Origin: Pollutimonas sp963712655
Lineage (GTDB): Bacteria > Pseudomonadota > Gammaproteobacteria > Burkholderiales > Burkholderiaceae_B
Direction: 5' to 3'
Assembly: GCA_963712655.1 (NCBI GenBank)
Contig: CAVQIT010000002.1
Coordinates: forward strand, 124,001 to 188,000
DNA length: 64,000 nucleotides
Program-made: the position numbers and the translations under genes
The notes under the pieces: model-generated
Told to the model about the DNA's origin: nothing
The model's input: only the letters and a program-made list of their open reading frames with translations
Databases searched by the model: none
Shown here: positions 17,507 to 26,224 of the stretch, piece by piece
Layout of the letters: each line of letters begins with the position of its first letter
Numbering within the stretch: position 1 is the stretch's first letter

Positions 17507-19397
17507 GCTTGCCGCAGCCGCTATGCTCATACCATTTAATGAAATTGACCCATCGCCACACATGGGCGGTGCAAGGGATTTTTCCGCTGACTATCGCATC
17601 AAAATGCTCCAGCAGAGCGTGCGCATTCAGAAAAGGGATGTCATGGCTGGCTTGCAACCAATAGCGAACGGTATTGGCTATTTCCATTAGCCATGTGTGT
17701 TCCGGCGTCGCAAATCCGATTTTGTCTTTTCGGTCCAGCAACTGATCAGGCACTATTCCACGCATGGCGGCGCGGAACACGCTTTTGGTCTCGCCATTGC
17801 GCGAAATCAAATAATGTTCCGGCAAAGAGAAGAGCAGGTTCGCCAGCGGCAGGGTCAAGAAGGGCACTCTGCTTTCAAGCGAGAATTGCATTGAACTGCG
17901 GTCGCTTTCCCGCAGAAAGCCCGGTAAGTTGCGGTTGTTCAAAGCGCTGGCCAAGCGTTCCATGACGCGCCGCCCTTTGGCGCTTTTGTGCTGCTTTTCC
18001 CGCTCAAATACCATCTTCACGCCGGCGTCGGCCAGGGCATCGGCATTGATCCATGCCGGCGTAAAGCCGCGGCCCATGACCTTGCTCGCGACGCAGAACA
18101 GGTCGTCTGAAAGTGTGATGGCGGCAAGATATTGCCAGGCGCGCCCATAGCTGCGGCCCGGCCAGCGAGCCCATTGCCGGGCGAAGCGCTCCGCCCCGGA
18201 CAGATCGCCGCATTCGAGCAGGCTTAGAAGGCGATGGCCCGGAAAGCCCGAGTAGCCCGCCAGCAACTCATCCGCGCCTTGCCCTTCGAGGGTCACGATA
18301 ATGCCGTTCTCGCGCGCCAATCGAAATACGCAAAACTGCGCGTAGGCGCTGGAACTGGTGAAAGGTTCCCCTTGCAATTGGATCAATCGGTCGAGGTCGT
18401 CGGCGAGGTCGTTGCCCGTGGCGCTGACTTTATGCACCTTGGCACCGGTAAATTGGTTGATACGATCGATCCAGATCTCCTCCGATTGCACATACCCGGG
18501 GGCAATATAGCTGAACGTGTTGATCGGCTGGCCGGGGTCCATGTATCGCATGGCGCAGACAATTGCCGATGAATCGATTCCTCCCGAGAGCGCCGCGCCT
18601 AAGGGCACATCGCTGCGCAGGTGCAGGCGGACATTGTGCAGAAATTGTTCGCGCACGGCCTCGGCCGCCTGATCGAATGTCAAGTCGGATTTTTCGCGGA
18701 AATCCGGCCGCCACCAGGCCATGGGCTTGCTTGCTCCGGGGCAGGACAAGTCGACTTCCATCCAGTGCCCAGGCGGGAGCATTTCTATTCCGTTTATAAA
18801 CGTATCTTGCTGGTTGTCAAAATCGCCGTGCACCAGATAGTCATAGCAGCGTTGCAGGTTGGCTTGTGGCTTTTCCTCGCGCATGCACAGGATCGCCGAT
18901 GGCTCGGAGGCAAACAGGAAACGGTCGGGACGCAGGTCAAAATAGAAAGGCTTGATGCCGAATGCATCGCGTACGCAACTCAGTGTTTTGGTTTCGGCGT
19001 CGTACACCACAAAAGCAAACATTCCCTCAAGGTGAACCAGGCAGTCGACATTCCATTCCTGCCACGCCTTGAGCAATACTTCGGTATCCGAGTCTGATTC
19101 GAAGGCATAGCCAAGCGCCGCCAGCTCTTGTCTGATCTCGCGATAGTTATATACTTCCCCATTGAAAATTATGGTGAATCGTCTTCCTTGAGATTTCATG
19201 GGCTGGCGGCCCGCGGTGCTCAGGTCGATGATGGAAAGCCTGGTGTGCCCGAGCGCCAATTGGCCATTGCCGACCGCGAATAGCTCGATTCCCCGGTCAT
19301 CGGGTCCTCGCCGTCTCAGCTTGCTTTGCGAATTTTTCATTCTGTTTTGCAGATCGAGAGGTGGCTGCAGCCACCATCCGCCAGTAATGCCGCACAT
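17499..19397 (-). CDS. asnB: asparagine synthase (glutamine-hydrolysing)-like amidotransferase
   Basis: 632 residues. The N-terminal Ntn glutaminase domain has the catalytic Cys directly after Met (MCGITGGWW), then RRGPDDRG, HTRLSIIDLS and FNGEVYNYREI. The C-terminal synthetase domain has the PP-loop ALSGGIDSSAI. The start at 19397 is set by Cys2 and by AAGGAG just upstream. Family members in polysaccharide loci (for example WbpS in Pseudomonas) are thought to amidate uronic acids instead of making asparagine; its place next to hisH2-hisF2-wbpG suggests the same here. It is separated from the flippase by a repeat element, so it may not share all of that operon's transcription. Confidence 0.9.
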   Translation of the reverse strand: MCGITGGWWLQPPLDLQNRMKNSQSKLRRRGPDDRGIELFAVGNGQLALGHTRLSIIDLSTAGRQPMKSQGRRFTIIFNGEVYNYREIRQELAALGYAFESDSDTEVLLKAWQEWNVDCLVHLEGMFAFVVYDAETKTLSCVRDAFGIKPFYFDLRPDRFLFASEPSAILCMREEKPQANLQRCYDYLVHGDFDNQQDTFINGIEMLPPGHWMEVDLSCPGASKPMAWWRPDFREKSDLTFDQAAEAVREQFLHNVRLHLRSDVPLGAALSGGIDSSAIVCAMRYMDPGQPINTFSYIAPGYVQSEEIWIDRINQFTGAKVHKVSATGNDLADDLDRLIQLQGEPFTSSSAYAQFCVFRLARENGIIVTLEGQGADELLAGYSGFPGHRLLSLLECGDLSGAERFARQWARWPGRSYGRAWQYLAAITLSDDLFCVASKVMGRGFTPAWINADALADAGVKMVFEREKQHKSAKGRRVMERLASALNNRNLPGFLRESDRSSMQFSLESRVPFLTLPLANLLFSLPEHYLISRNGETKSVFRAAMRGIVPDQLLDRKDKIGFATPEHTWLMEIANTVRYWLQASHDIPFLNAHALLEHFDAIVSGKIPCTAHVWRWVNFIKWYEHSGCGKHG

Positions 19398-19454
19398 AGG
19401 TAGCTCCTTGGTCTTGCTTGCGGGAAGTAAATTGAAACTGGCGATTTCTGGCGC

Positions 19455-19565
19455 GGGGCTGCGTTGCGGATTGGTTGCGTACACTCGGTACGCCGCCTCA
19501 CCCGCGCCTTGCCCTGCGCCCGATATGCCACCGGGGCGGGCGGGATTGAGCGTTAACAGGCCCTA
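19455..19565. repeat. dispersed repeat, truncated copy (copy 1)
   Basis: Shares with two other places in the window the core TTGCGGATTNGTTGCGTAC, then a CTCGGTACGCCGCC block, a CGCGCCTTGCCCTGCGCCC block, and an end reading GCGTTAACAGGCCCTAG. Only one terminal arm (near 19545-19565) is present; the other arm is missing, so the copy is truncated on the asnB side. The terminal CTAG includes the flippase stop codon. Confidence 0.8.
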
Positions 19566-20900
19566 GTCAGCAGGGGCCTTGCCCGTGGCGTCATTGCCGA
19601 TGGCCGGTATTTCCTGGACGGTCTCGAGGTTGATTTCGTATTGATAATTTGTCGCCCAGACAATGACGGCGAAATAGGCTCCGAAGAGCACGATTTCATG
19701 AGCGACAAAAACTTGCAGGAGAATCTCTATGCCCTGCCTGGAACACAGAAGGAGTACTGTTGTCAGTGTAAAAAAATACACCACTTGCCATACCACGGCT
19801 TTTTTCAGATTGTGGTTGAGGTTCAGTACCACGCTCAATGGACTGACCATGAAGCGGACTGCCGCCGCCACCGAAAGCGGGCCCGCGAACTCGCCGGCTC
19901 TTGCCCATTCTTTTCCAAACACAAAGGAGAATATTTCCTCGCCGAATCCCATGAACAGAAGACAGAACGGGCAGGCAATACAGCCCAGAAGCAGGAATAT
20001 CCTGACTATGAGGCGTCGCAGGACCCCGGGCGTTTCGTTATCCAGTTCCGCTATTTTTTGATAGAGAACCTGGGAAATGGCGTTAGAGATAAGAAACAGG
20101 GGTAAAGACAAAACCTTCAAGGTAAAGCTGAACAGGCCGGTTATCGACGCCGAGAAGAAACTGGCGATAATAAACAAAGGCATTTGCGAAGCGCCGCTGT
20201 CGAAAAGCGCGCCCCATACCGAAAATAGCGGAAACCGTCTGTATTTCCTTGCATTTTGCCTGATGCCTGCGAGGCTGACCGCCGAACGCGATTCGGAAAT
20301 CGACAGCCAGTTGGCTTTGACCAGGCTGACAAGACTCAGGAACTGGCCTACCACGCAGCCCGCGACAAGTCCGTTCCAAGCGCTGAATCCATATCCCAAT
20401 CCGCATTGGGTGACACCGGTGGTGCCGGCCTGGACGGCGCGGTTTACCGCCAATTGATGAAAACGCTTGCCGCGGTTGTTCCAGTAAATCATGATCTGAT
20501 TGGCCGACGACAACACCACGCTCAAGGGCAGGAAATAAATCCAATTGCCTACCAGAGTGGTATTCAGCGCCACGAACAGCGCATTGTCGAATACATAAAT
20601 CGCACCCAGCAGGATGGCCCCGGCAACCAAGGTAATGGCGACGGAAAGCATGACGATGTTCAGGGCGTCGCCGTCCTCTCTGGGCAGCATGATCGCCGTT
20701 TCGTATCTGGCCGCGGCGACAACGCTGACGATAGCGTTGATGGCGGTGAACAGGGCCAGCACGCCGAAATCGGCCGGGGTATAAAGCCGCGAAAGGATGG
20801 GGCTGATGGCAACCGACAACATCTGGGCGGCCAGCGTCCCAGTCATCAGAGTGATGACGTTGCGGGTGAACTCGCCCTTGAAGCCGAATGCCTTAAGCAT
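19563..20900 (-). CDS. wzx: polysaccharide flippase, Wzx/MOP family
   Basis: 445 residues, almost wholly hydrophobic with about 12 membrane helices, no cleaved signal peptide, N-terminus TRNVITLMTGTLAAQMLSVA and the early LSRLYTPADFGVLALF motif typical of Wzx/polysaccharide exporters. Moves undecaprenyl-linked repeat units across the inner membrane. Its start overlaps the aminotransferase end by 8 bases. The stop codon is formed by the end of the dispersed repeat. Confidence 0.88.
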   Translation of the reverse strand: MLKAFGFKGEFTRNVITLMTGTLAAQMLSVAISPILSRLYTPADFGVLALFTAINAIVSVVAAARYETAIMLPREDGDALNIVMLSVAITLVAGAILLGAIYVFDNALFVALNTTLVGNWIYFLPLSVVLSSANQIMIYWNNRGKRFHQLAVNRAVQAGTTGVTQCGLGYGFSAWNGLVAGCVVGQFLSLVSLVKANWLSISESRSAVSLAGIRQNARKYRRFPLFSVWGALFDSGASQMPLFIIASFFSASITGLFSFTLKVLSLPLFLISNAISQVLYQKIAELDNETPGVLRRLIVRIFLLLGCIACPFCLLFMGFGEEIFSFVFGKEWARAGEFAGPLSVAAAVRFMVSPLSVVLNLNHNLKKAVVWQVVYFFTLTTVLLLCSRQGIEILLQVFVAHEIVLFGAYFAVIVWATNYQYEINLETVQEIPAIGNDATGKAPAD

Positions 20901-22026
20901 AAGCGGGCTTCTCGGCGGCGCTCATCATTACCTGCGTGAGGGTCTCGCAACATTTTTCGATTTCCTGCCGGGTCAGTGTCGGATGCACCAGGAACATCAG
21001 GGCGGTCTCGCCCAGTTCCTTCGCTATCGGCAAGCGTTGCTTCGGACGCCAGCCGGTGCCGTCGAACGCCTGCTCCATGTAGACTTCGGAACAGGACCCT
21101 GTATAACAAGGCACGCCCCGGGCGTTGATTTCTTCCGCTATGCGGTCGCGATTCCAGTCGTCTTTCAGTTTTCCGGGGTCGACAAATACATAGCATTTGT
21201 AGGCCGCGTGGGAAATGTCGGCTGGCAAGGCAGGCACGCGCAAGCCCGGCAATTGCGCCGCCGCCGCCCAGATTCGTTGCGCCAGCGCAAGCCGGGTGGC
21301 ATGCCACTGCGCCATGCGGCGCAATTGAATGCGGCCTATCGCCGCCTGGGTTTCCATCATGCGCCAGTTGGTGCCGAAGCTTTCGTGCAGCCAACGGAAT
21401 CCGGGCTTGTGCTCGCGCTGATAGATGGCATCCCAGCTTTTTCCATGATCCTTGAACGACCACATTCTGGACCACAACGCGCGATTGCCGGTGGTGGCCA
21501 TGCCGCCTTCGCCGCCGGTGCTTATAATTTTGTCCTGGCAGAAGGACCAGGCTCCGATATGGCCTATCGTTCCGACGGCCTGCCCCTTGTACAGGGCGCC
21601 ATGCGCTTGCGCGCAGTCCTCGATAACGTATAGATTGTGCCTGGCGGCCAGTTCCATGATGGGGTCCATGTCGCAAGGCCAGCCGGCCAGGTGCACACAG
21701 ATGACGGCGCGCGTCCTGGGGCTTAGTACGGCTTGAATGGTCGCCGCGGTAATGTTCTGCGAGTCGCGGTCCACTTCGGCGAACACCGGCGTCGCCCCGG
21801 CGTTGACGACGCATGACGCGGAAGCCAGAAAGCTGCGGGGCGTGACAACCACTTCGTCGCCCGCTCCTATGTCCAATGCCTGCAAGGCCGCGTCCAGCGC
21901 CAGCGTTCCATTGCTTACCGCCACAGCGTAATCGCAGCCCACCCATGCCGCGAATTCCTGTTCGAACTTGCGGCATTCCTGTCCAGTCCAGTAGTTCACC
22001 TTGTTCGACAGTATCACTTCGCGCAC
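20893..22026 (-). CDS. DegT/DnrJ/EryC1/StrS aminotransferase, N-terminus probably shifted by an indel
   Basis: 377 residues from a GTG at 22026. PLP-dependent sugar aminotransferase: AVSNGTLALDAALQALDIG, VIEDCAQAHGALYKG, Schiff-base Lys in WSFCQDKIISTGGEGGM. Family proteins start earlier; the same frame upstream still reads PWPSFTPEEADAV, which looks native but has no start codon. An ATG at 22080-22082 with AAAGG upstream is one base out of frame. Adding one base to the G-run at 22068-22072 joins them (MLNTPLSPWPSFTPEE). A homopolymer deletion near 22070 is therefore likely. It may make a 4-amino sugar from the WbpM-like product. Confidence 0.88.
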   Translation of the reverse strand: MREVILSNKVNYWTGQECRKFEQEFAAWVGCDYAVAVSNGTLALDAALQALDIGAGDEVVVTPRSFLASASCVVNAGATPVFAEVDRDSQNITAATIQAVLSPRTRAVICVHLAGWPCDMDPIMELAARHNLYVIEDCAQAHGALYKGQAVGTIGHIGAWSFCQDKIISTGGEGGMATTGNRALWSRMWSFKDHGKSWDAIYQREHKPGFRWLHESFGTNWRMMETQAAIGRIQLRRMAQWHATRLALAQRIWAAAAQLPGLRVPALPADISHAAYKCYVFVDPGKLKDDWNRDRIAEEINARGVPCYTGSCSEVYMEQAFDGTGWRPKQRLPIAKELGETALMFLVHPTLTRQEIEKCCETLTQVMMSAAEKPAYA

Positions 22027-22124
22027 GGCGTCGGCCTCTTCCGGAGTAAAGGAGGGCCATGGAGAAAGGGGGTATTGAGCATAGCTGCGCCTTTCTGGAA
22101 AGAGTGGGCAAGGGGTGGCGGGGT

Positions 22125-23537
22125 CTACTCAGGCGCTTTCTTGGCCACCGAGTTGATGATGTATTTGAGGTCTTTCAGAAAGCTGTAGTCGCGGATATAT
22201 TCTTTGTTGATTTTTACTTTGTCCGGCCAAATCACTTCGCGGTTATATCGAAGCGCGTCCGCCTGCCGGCTTAGTATCTCTTCTTCATTCTTGTACTTCA
22301 GCGTTGCGGGACCCGTGATGCCTGGCCGGACAGAAAGAATGATCCGGTCTTCGCCTTGCAGGTCATCGGCATAGCCGGGCACATCGGGGCGAGGGCCTAC
22401 AAAACTCATGTCGCCGGCCAGCACGTTCCATAGCTGCGGCAGCTCATCAAGCTTGGTTTTTCGCAGAAGGGCGCCGGTTCGGGTTATCCGGCCATCGGCA
22501 GAGGTCGTGACAGTGCCGGCGCAGCCTTCGCATTCCCGCATGGTCTTGATTTTGAGTATCTTGAACTTGGCGCCGCCGCGCCCTATCCGTTCCTGGATAA
22601 ACAGGCCATTGCCGCGGGTATCCAGCGACGCGGCGATCCAGGCGAGCAGGATGAGCGGCGACAGGATAATCAACCCGAAAAACGCAAAGAACAGATCGAA
22701 AGCCCGTTTCAGCGCCAAGCTGCACAGGGATGCCAAGTCCAGTTTGGCGTGGGAATACAGCATTTTTTTCAGCCGTGCCGGCACAATCGCCAAGATGAAT
22801 CGGATAGCCGTATTCTTCAGGAAGTCGAATTTCGACAAGAAGCCTATCTTTCTTTGATAGCAGATAACGGCATATTCGTATTTGAAGCTTTGCAGCCCAT
22901 TCCTGGACATGAATCCCGCCCCGGCCCGCACCATGAACAGCTTATCGGGTAAATTCGCCAGCTTGTATCCGTGTACGATCAACAGCGACCACAAGGCGAC
23001 GTCTTGCGAGCGTTTGAACAAGGGATAGCCGCCTACCGCCTGCAGCGCGGATTTTCTGAATACCGCGGCGGCGTGGCTGATCGGGCTTCGGGTCTTGGCA
23101 AAGCGCACCAATTCTTCGTGAGTCAAGGGCAGGATGCGCGAGGAAAAAACCACGCCCTGTTCGTCGAACTCATCCAGGGCCGCGCTGCTGGCAGCGATAT
23201 CGGGATTGTCCGCCATGAAACCGATTTGTTTCTCGAACCGCCGCGGCAGCGAAATGTCATCGCTGTCCATCCTGGCGATCAGTTCGTGGCGGCAGTGTTT
23301 CAGGCCTGCATTCAGCGCAACGGCAAGCCCGCTATTGTTGGCGAGCCTGACTGTCGATATGTTCAATGGCGATCTGAACGCTTCAATGATGGCGGTCAAT
23401 GCGCTTGGCAACGGGCCGTCTTCGACCAGGACCACTTCGCTTGCCTGCAGCGTCTGGTCGAGCAGACTCTGCAGCGCCTGTCGCAAATAGTCGGGCTGCT
23501 CGGCATGATAAACCGACATCAAGACTGAAAAATTCAT
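22125..23537 (-). CDS. fusion: family 2 glycosyltransferase + monotopic phosphoglycosyl transferase
   Basis: 470 residues in one frame. Residues 1-~250 are a GT-A glycosyltransferase family 2 domain (FSVLMSVYHAEQPDYLRQAL, VEDGPL, ARMDSDDISLPRRFEKQ). From ~275 on is a PglC/WcaJ-type phosphoglycosyl transferase: a re-entrant hydrophobic helix with a central Pro (FGLIILSPLILLAWIAA), FKILKIKTM, the DE catalytic dyad in TKLDELPQLWNV, and DMSFVGPRPDVPGY. The second half should start repeat-unit synthesis by moving a sugar-phosphate to undecaprenyl phosphate; the first may add the next sugar. Both halves look intact up to the joint, so an indel-made fusion is unlikely. Confidence 0.9.
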   Translation of the reverse strand: MNFSVLMSVYHAEQPDYLRQALQSLLDQTLQASEVVLVEDGPLPSALTAIIEAFRSPLNISTVRLANNSGLAVALNAGLKHCRHELIARMDSDDISLPRRFEKQIGFMADNPDIAASSAALDEFDEQGVVFSSRILPLTHEELVRFAKTRSPISHAAAVFRKSALQAVGGYPLFKRSQDVALWSLLIVHGYKLANLPDKLFMVRAGAGFMSRNGLQSFKYEYAVICYQRKIGFLSKFDFLKNTAIRFILAIVPARLKKMLYSHAKLDLASLCSLALKRAFDLFFAFFGLIILSPLILLAWIAASLDTRGNGLFIQERIGRGGAKFKILKIKTMRECEGCAGTVTTSADGRITRTGALLRKTKLDELPQLWNVLAGDMSFVGPRPDVPGYADDLQGEDRIILSVRPGITGPATLKYKNEEEILSRQADALRYNREVIWPDKVKINKEYIRDYSFLKDLKYIINSVAKKAPE

Positions 23538-23610
23538 GGCTATTCCTTGTGGCTTTGGGCCGGATCGGCCGCCGGATCAGCCGTTTTCGGCACCAGTCCG
23601 GCCAACATAC

Positions 23611-24882
23611 TCAGGTTCGGAGATCCATCATGTAGAGCTTGCGTTTTCCGTTGAATACGGAGTCGAAGAAAACCTTGCCGCCATCGGGCGACACTCTGGG
23701 ATGAAGGTCGCAGCGGGTTTCGCCACCGAAATTGAAGCCCTGGAAAAACTGGCCCAGCTCCACGGTTTCGCCGGTGGCCAAGTTGGCCTTGAACAAATGC
23801 TGCATACGCGATTTATCGGGATAGGTATCGGTGACGAACCAGTCGCCATGCACATGGGGATGGCCGTCTCCTCCCGCATCCAGCTTGCCGCCGAATAGCG
23901 GTTTGATGCCGCCGCTGTGGGCATCGATAAGGTAATAGCCGTCTTTGCCGGATGGCCCGCGCATATAGGAAATCACGCGGCTGTTATTGATCCAGAAACA
24001 ATGGCTGACCATGCCGTGGTTGCTGAGTATCTTTAATCTCCCGGCGCGCGCATCCGCCATAAGCAGCCGGTCGAATTTTCGATTGCCCACGAAGTAGCGA
24101 TGGAGAAATATGAATTTATCGCCGTCCGGGGAAATCATCACATGATTGATTTTGTGTTTGGCCGATTTGAAGACAGATTCGAAACCTGTATGAATCACTT
24201 TGCCGATAGAATATAAAAGCGTGGACTCGCCGGTCTGCTGATCGACCTTCCAAATTCCGTCTTGATCCAGTTCAGCCATGTCCTTGTCATTCAGGGCAGG
24301 CAGGTTGCGGTAGCCATAATCGGGCCTTAGCGCCTGGATCCGCCTGTAGTTGATGGCGAGAAAATAGTCTTGCGCGAAGGAATCCTGTACGGGCAGGCAA
24401 TAGCGCTTGATTTCCTTTCGTGTCCTCAGTGAAAAAACCCGGCTTATATAGCGCTGGTTCGAGTCATCGAAATCATTGAAGATGAACGAGTCGGAATCCA
24501 GCCAGTGCGCGCGGGCTCCCTGCTGCCAGTTATATGCCTTGGTTTTCACTTCCAGAATCGGCAGCGTCAGGTCGTTGAGCGAAAATATCAGGATGCTCAG
24601 GCTTTTTTTAGTATCGGGCTGGAGGTTTGTGGGGTGGATGGTCGAATGGCAAAGCAGAAAACCGTCCTGGGAAACCGGGGTTTTGTCGTAGTATCCAAAA
24701 AAGGTGTTGAGCGTTTCGTCGCCTACTGGCGCTATCTTGTGGATGGATGTGTATTTGAAGTTTTTTTTATTCAGGATGAATACCAGCCGTGCATATGCCT
24801 TTTTTATTCCCGCTTTCAACACCGGAAACCGGGCCAGGAGCTTGGCGATTTTCCGCTCCACGGAACCATATTCGTTAGCCAT
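23611..24882 (-). CDS. cytoplasmic beta-propeller-like protein of polysaccharide loci, function unknown
   Basis: About 423 residues, no signal peptide or membrane helix. It has recurring blocks that resemble TolB/WD-type blades: MISPDGDKFIFLHRY, LLMADARAGRLKIL, VISYMRGPSGKDGYYLIDA, LFKANLATGETVEL, RVSPDGGKVFFDS and KRKLYMMDLRT. It may be annotated elsewhere as a glycosyl transferase, but I see no GT motif. The ATG at 24882 (MANEYGSVERK) overlaps the Wzy-like stop by 8 bases and has GGAAG upstream. Its role in the locus is unknown; the repeats suggest a propeller fold, but not a substrate. Confidence 0.78.
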   Translation of the reverse strand: MANEYGSVERKIAKLLARFPVLKAGIKKAYARLVFILNKKNFKYTSIHKIAPVGDETLNTFFGYYDKTPVSQDGFLLCHSTIHPTNLQPDTKKSLSILIFSLNDLTLPILEVKTKAYNWQQGARAHWLDSDSFIFNDFDDSNQRYISRVFSLRTRKEIKRYCLPVQDSFAQDYFLAINYRRIQALRPDYGYRNLPALNDKDMAELDQDGIWKVDQQTGESTLLYSIGKVIHTGFESVFKSAKHKINHVMISPDGDKFIFLHRYFVGNRKFDRLLMADARAGRLKILSNHGMVSHCFWINNSRVISYMRGPSGKDGYYLIDAHSGGIKPLFGGKLDAGGDGHPHVHGDWFVTDTYPDKSRMQHLFKANLATGETVELGQFFQGFNFGGETRCDLHPRVSPDGGKVFFDSVFNGKRKLYMMDLRT

Positions 24883-26224
24883 ATAACTTCCGCTCATTGA
24901 CGCGATTGAATACCGGGTTGGCGACATGCCGGGGCATGCCGGCCGCGGGAGTCCCGCCCGCGGGACGCATGCCCTGGACGGCGGCGTGCGACATGCCCGC
25001 CAGCATTCCATAGAAGAACCAGAGCTCCGGCAACAGGATGTATTCGTTCATGGCCATCATGATGGCAATTACGAGGAATGACACTTTGAATGCTTTGCCT
25101 GGTCCTGACAGGGGCGGCAGTTTTCTCAAAATCAAAGACAATATGATCAGGAGCAGGGAAAATCCGATGATTCCCAGTTCCGCGAAATACGAGATATAGA
25201 AATTATGGGCCTTGGAGTCCTGGCCGTAGTCGCTTACCTTGTGAAAACTTTTCCTGTAGTTTTCCAGCCCCAAACCGGTTCCGAACCAGAAGTTATCCTC
25301 GGCGGTGGCGATCGCGCCCTTGAGCAGCATCACGCGGTTGTAATCGCTCATGCTGCTGTCCAGGTTTTCATCATGGGCCAGCATTCGGGCGGTGACGGAT
25401 ACGTGCTCTAGCCGTTTCAAGGAGTTGTCGGCGATACCGCTGAAGGCGAAGGCGATGATCAATAGCAGGGCCGCCGCGGATTTCAATAAACCGGCAAGCG
25501 AAAACCGCATGTAAAACATAAAGATGCCCGCCAGCAGGCCTATCAGGCCCGACCTGGAGAATATCAATGCCAGCGTCAGGACAACGCAAGCCATGCAGAA
25601 AACCAGCCATGTCCGCGACAGTCGTTCTTCTTTGTGTATGTAAAACAGCAAGGGGAATATCATGGCGATGAATACAACGGTGCCGTTCCGGTTCACGACG
25701 GGCATGAAGTTCGTGTCCTCGCCTATGCCCAGGGCAAAGCGGGCAAGCCCTACCAGGCAGCCCAGGACCAGGATGGTTGCCGTGGACTTGATGACTTTGT
25801 TTGCGGTACGCTTGTCGACTCTGGAAAAGAAAGCCGCCGCCGAAAAGAAAATGATGAAATTCAGAGGCCAGGCAAACCAATAGGTGAAATTGGCCAGGGT
25901 CGCCCCGCCTATCATCACTGTAGTCATGAACGCATAAATGCAATAGATGATCGCAAGCGCCAATAGCAGGCTGTATGACCGCGGCAGGCGGATGTGATTG
26001 CGCACCGCCAAGGCCAGTCCGGCCGAGATTATCGGCAGATAGGCCAGCGGCATTCCGGCAAAACGGGCTATGTCCATCGATACATAAGGCATGAAGGCCA
26101 GCGGAAAAATGTTCAGGGCTATGCCGTAGCCGAAGGCGTGCAGGGCGTTCCTGTTTGAATAAATGGCAAACAGGAACAAGGCCGCCGAGGCGGTCAGATA
26201 ATAGACCTGCAGTCCGATCAGCAA
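24875..26224 (-). CDS. O-antigen polymerase / ligase family membrane protein (Wzy_C)
   Basis: 449 residues with about 11-12 membrane helices and one large loop (about residues 270-345) containing RVMLLKGAIATAEDNFWFG, TGLGLENY and SKAHNFYISYFAELGI. The G-x-G-x-x-N and AHN motifs mark the Wzy/WaaL/ExoQ family. In this locus it is most likely the polymerase acting with Wzx and Wzc, though ligase activity cannot be excluded from sequence. The start overlaps the upstream glycosyltransferase gene by 7 bases. Confidence 0.85.
   Translation of the reverse strand: MLIGLQVYYLTASAALFLFAIYSNRNALHAFGYGIALNIFPLAFMPYVSMDIARFAGMPLAYLPIISAGLALAVRNHIRLPRSYSLLLALAIIYCIYAFMTTVMIGGATLANFTYWFAWPLNFIIFFSAAAFFSRVDKRTANKVIKSTATILVLGCLVGLARFALGIGEDTNFMPVVNRNGTVVFIAMIFPLLFYIHKEERLSRTWLVFCMACVVLTLALIFSRSGLIGLLAGIFMFYMRFSLAGLLKSAAALLLIIAFAFSGIADNSLKRLEHVSVTARMLAHDENLDSSMSDYNRVMLLKGAIATAEDNFWFGTGLGLENYRKSFHKVSDYGQDSKAHNFYISYFAELGIIGFSLLLIILSLILRKLPPLSGPGKAFKVSFLVIAIMMAMNEYILLPELWFFYGMLAGMSHAAVQGMRPAGGTPAAGMPRHVANPVFNRVNERKLYG

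Noticed and set aside
17499..19397. asnB as simple asparagine synthetase
   Set aside because: Possible by sequence alone, but the coupling to hisH2-hisF2-wbpG favours sugar amidation; kept as the less likely option.
22125..23537. GT2-PGT fusion caused by a lost stop or indel
   Set aside because: Both domains read as native sequence right up to the joint, with no out-of-frame stretch.
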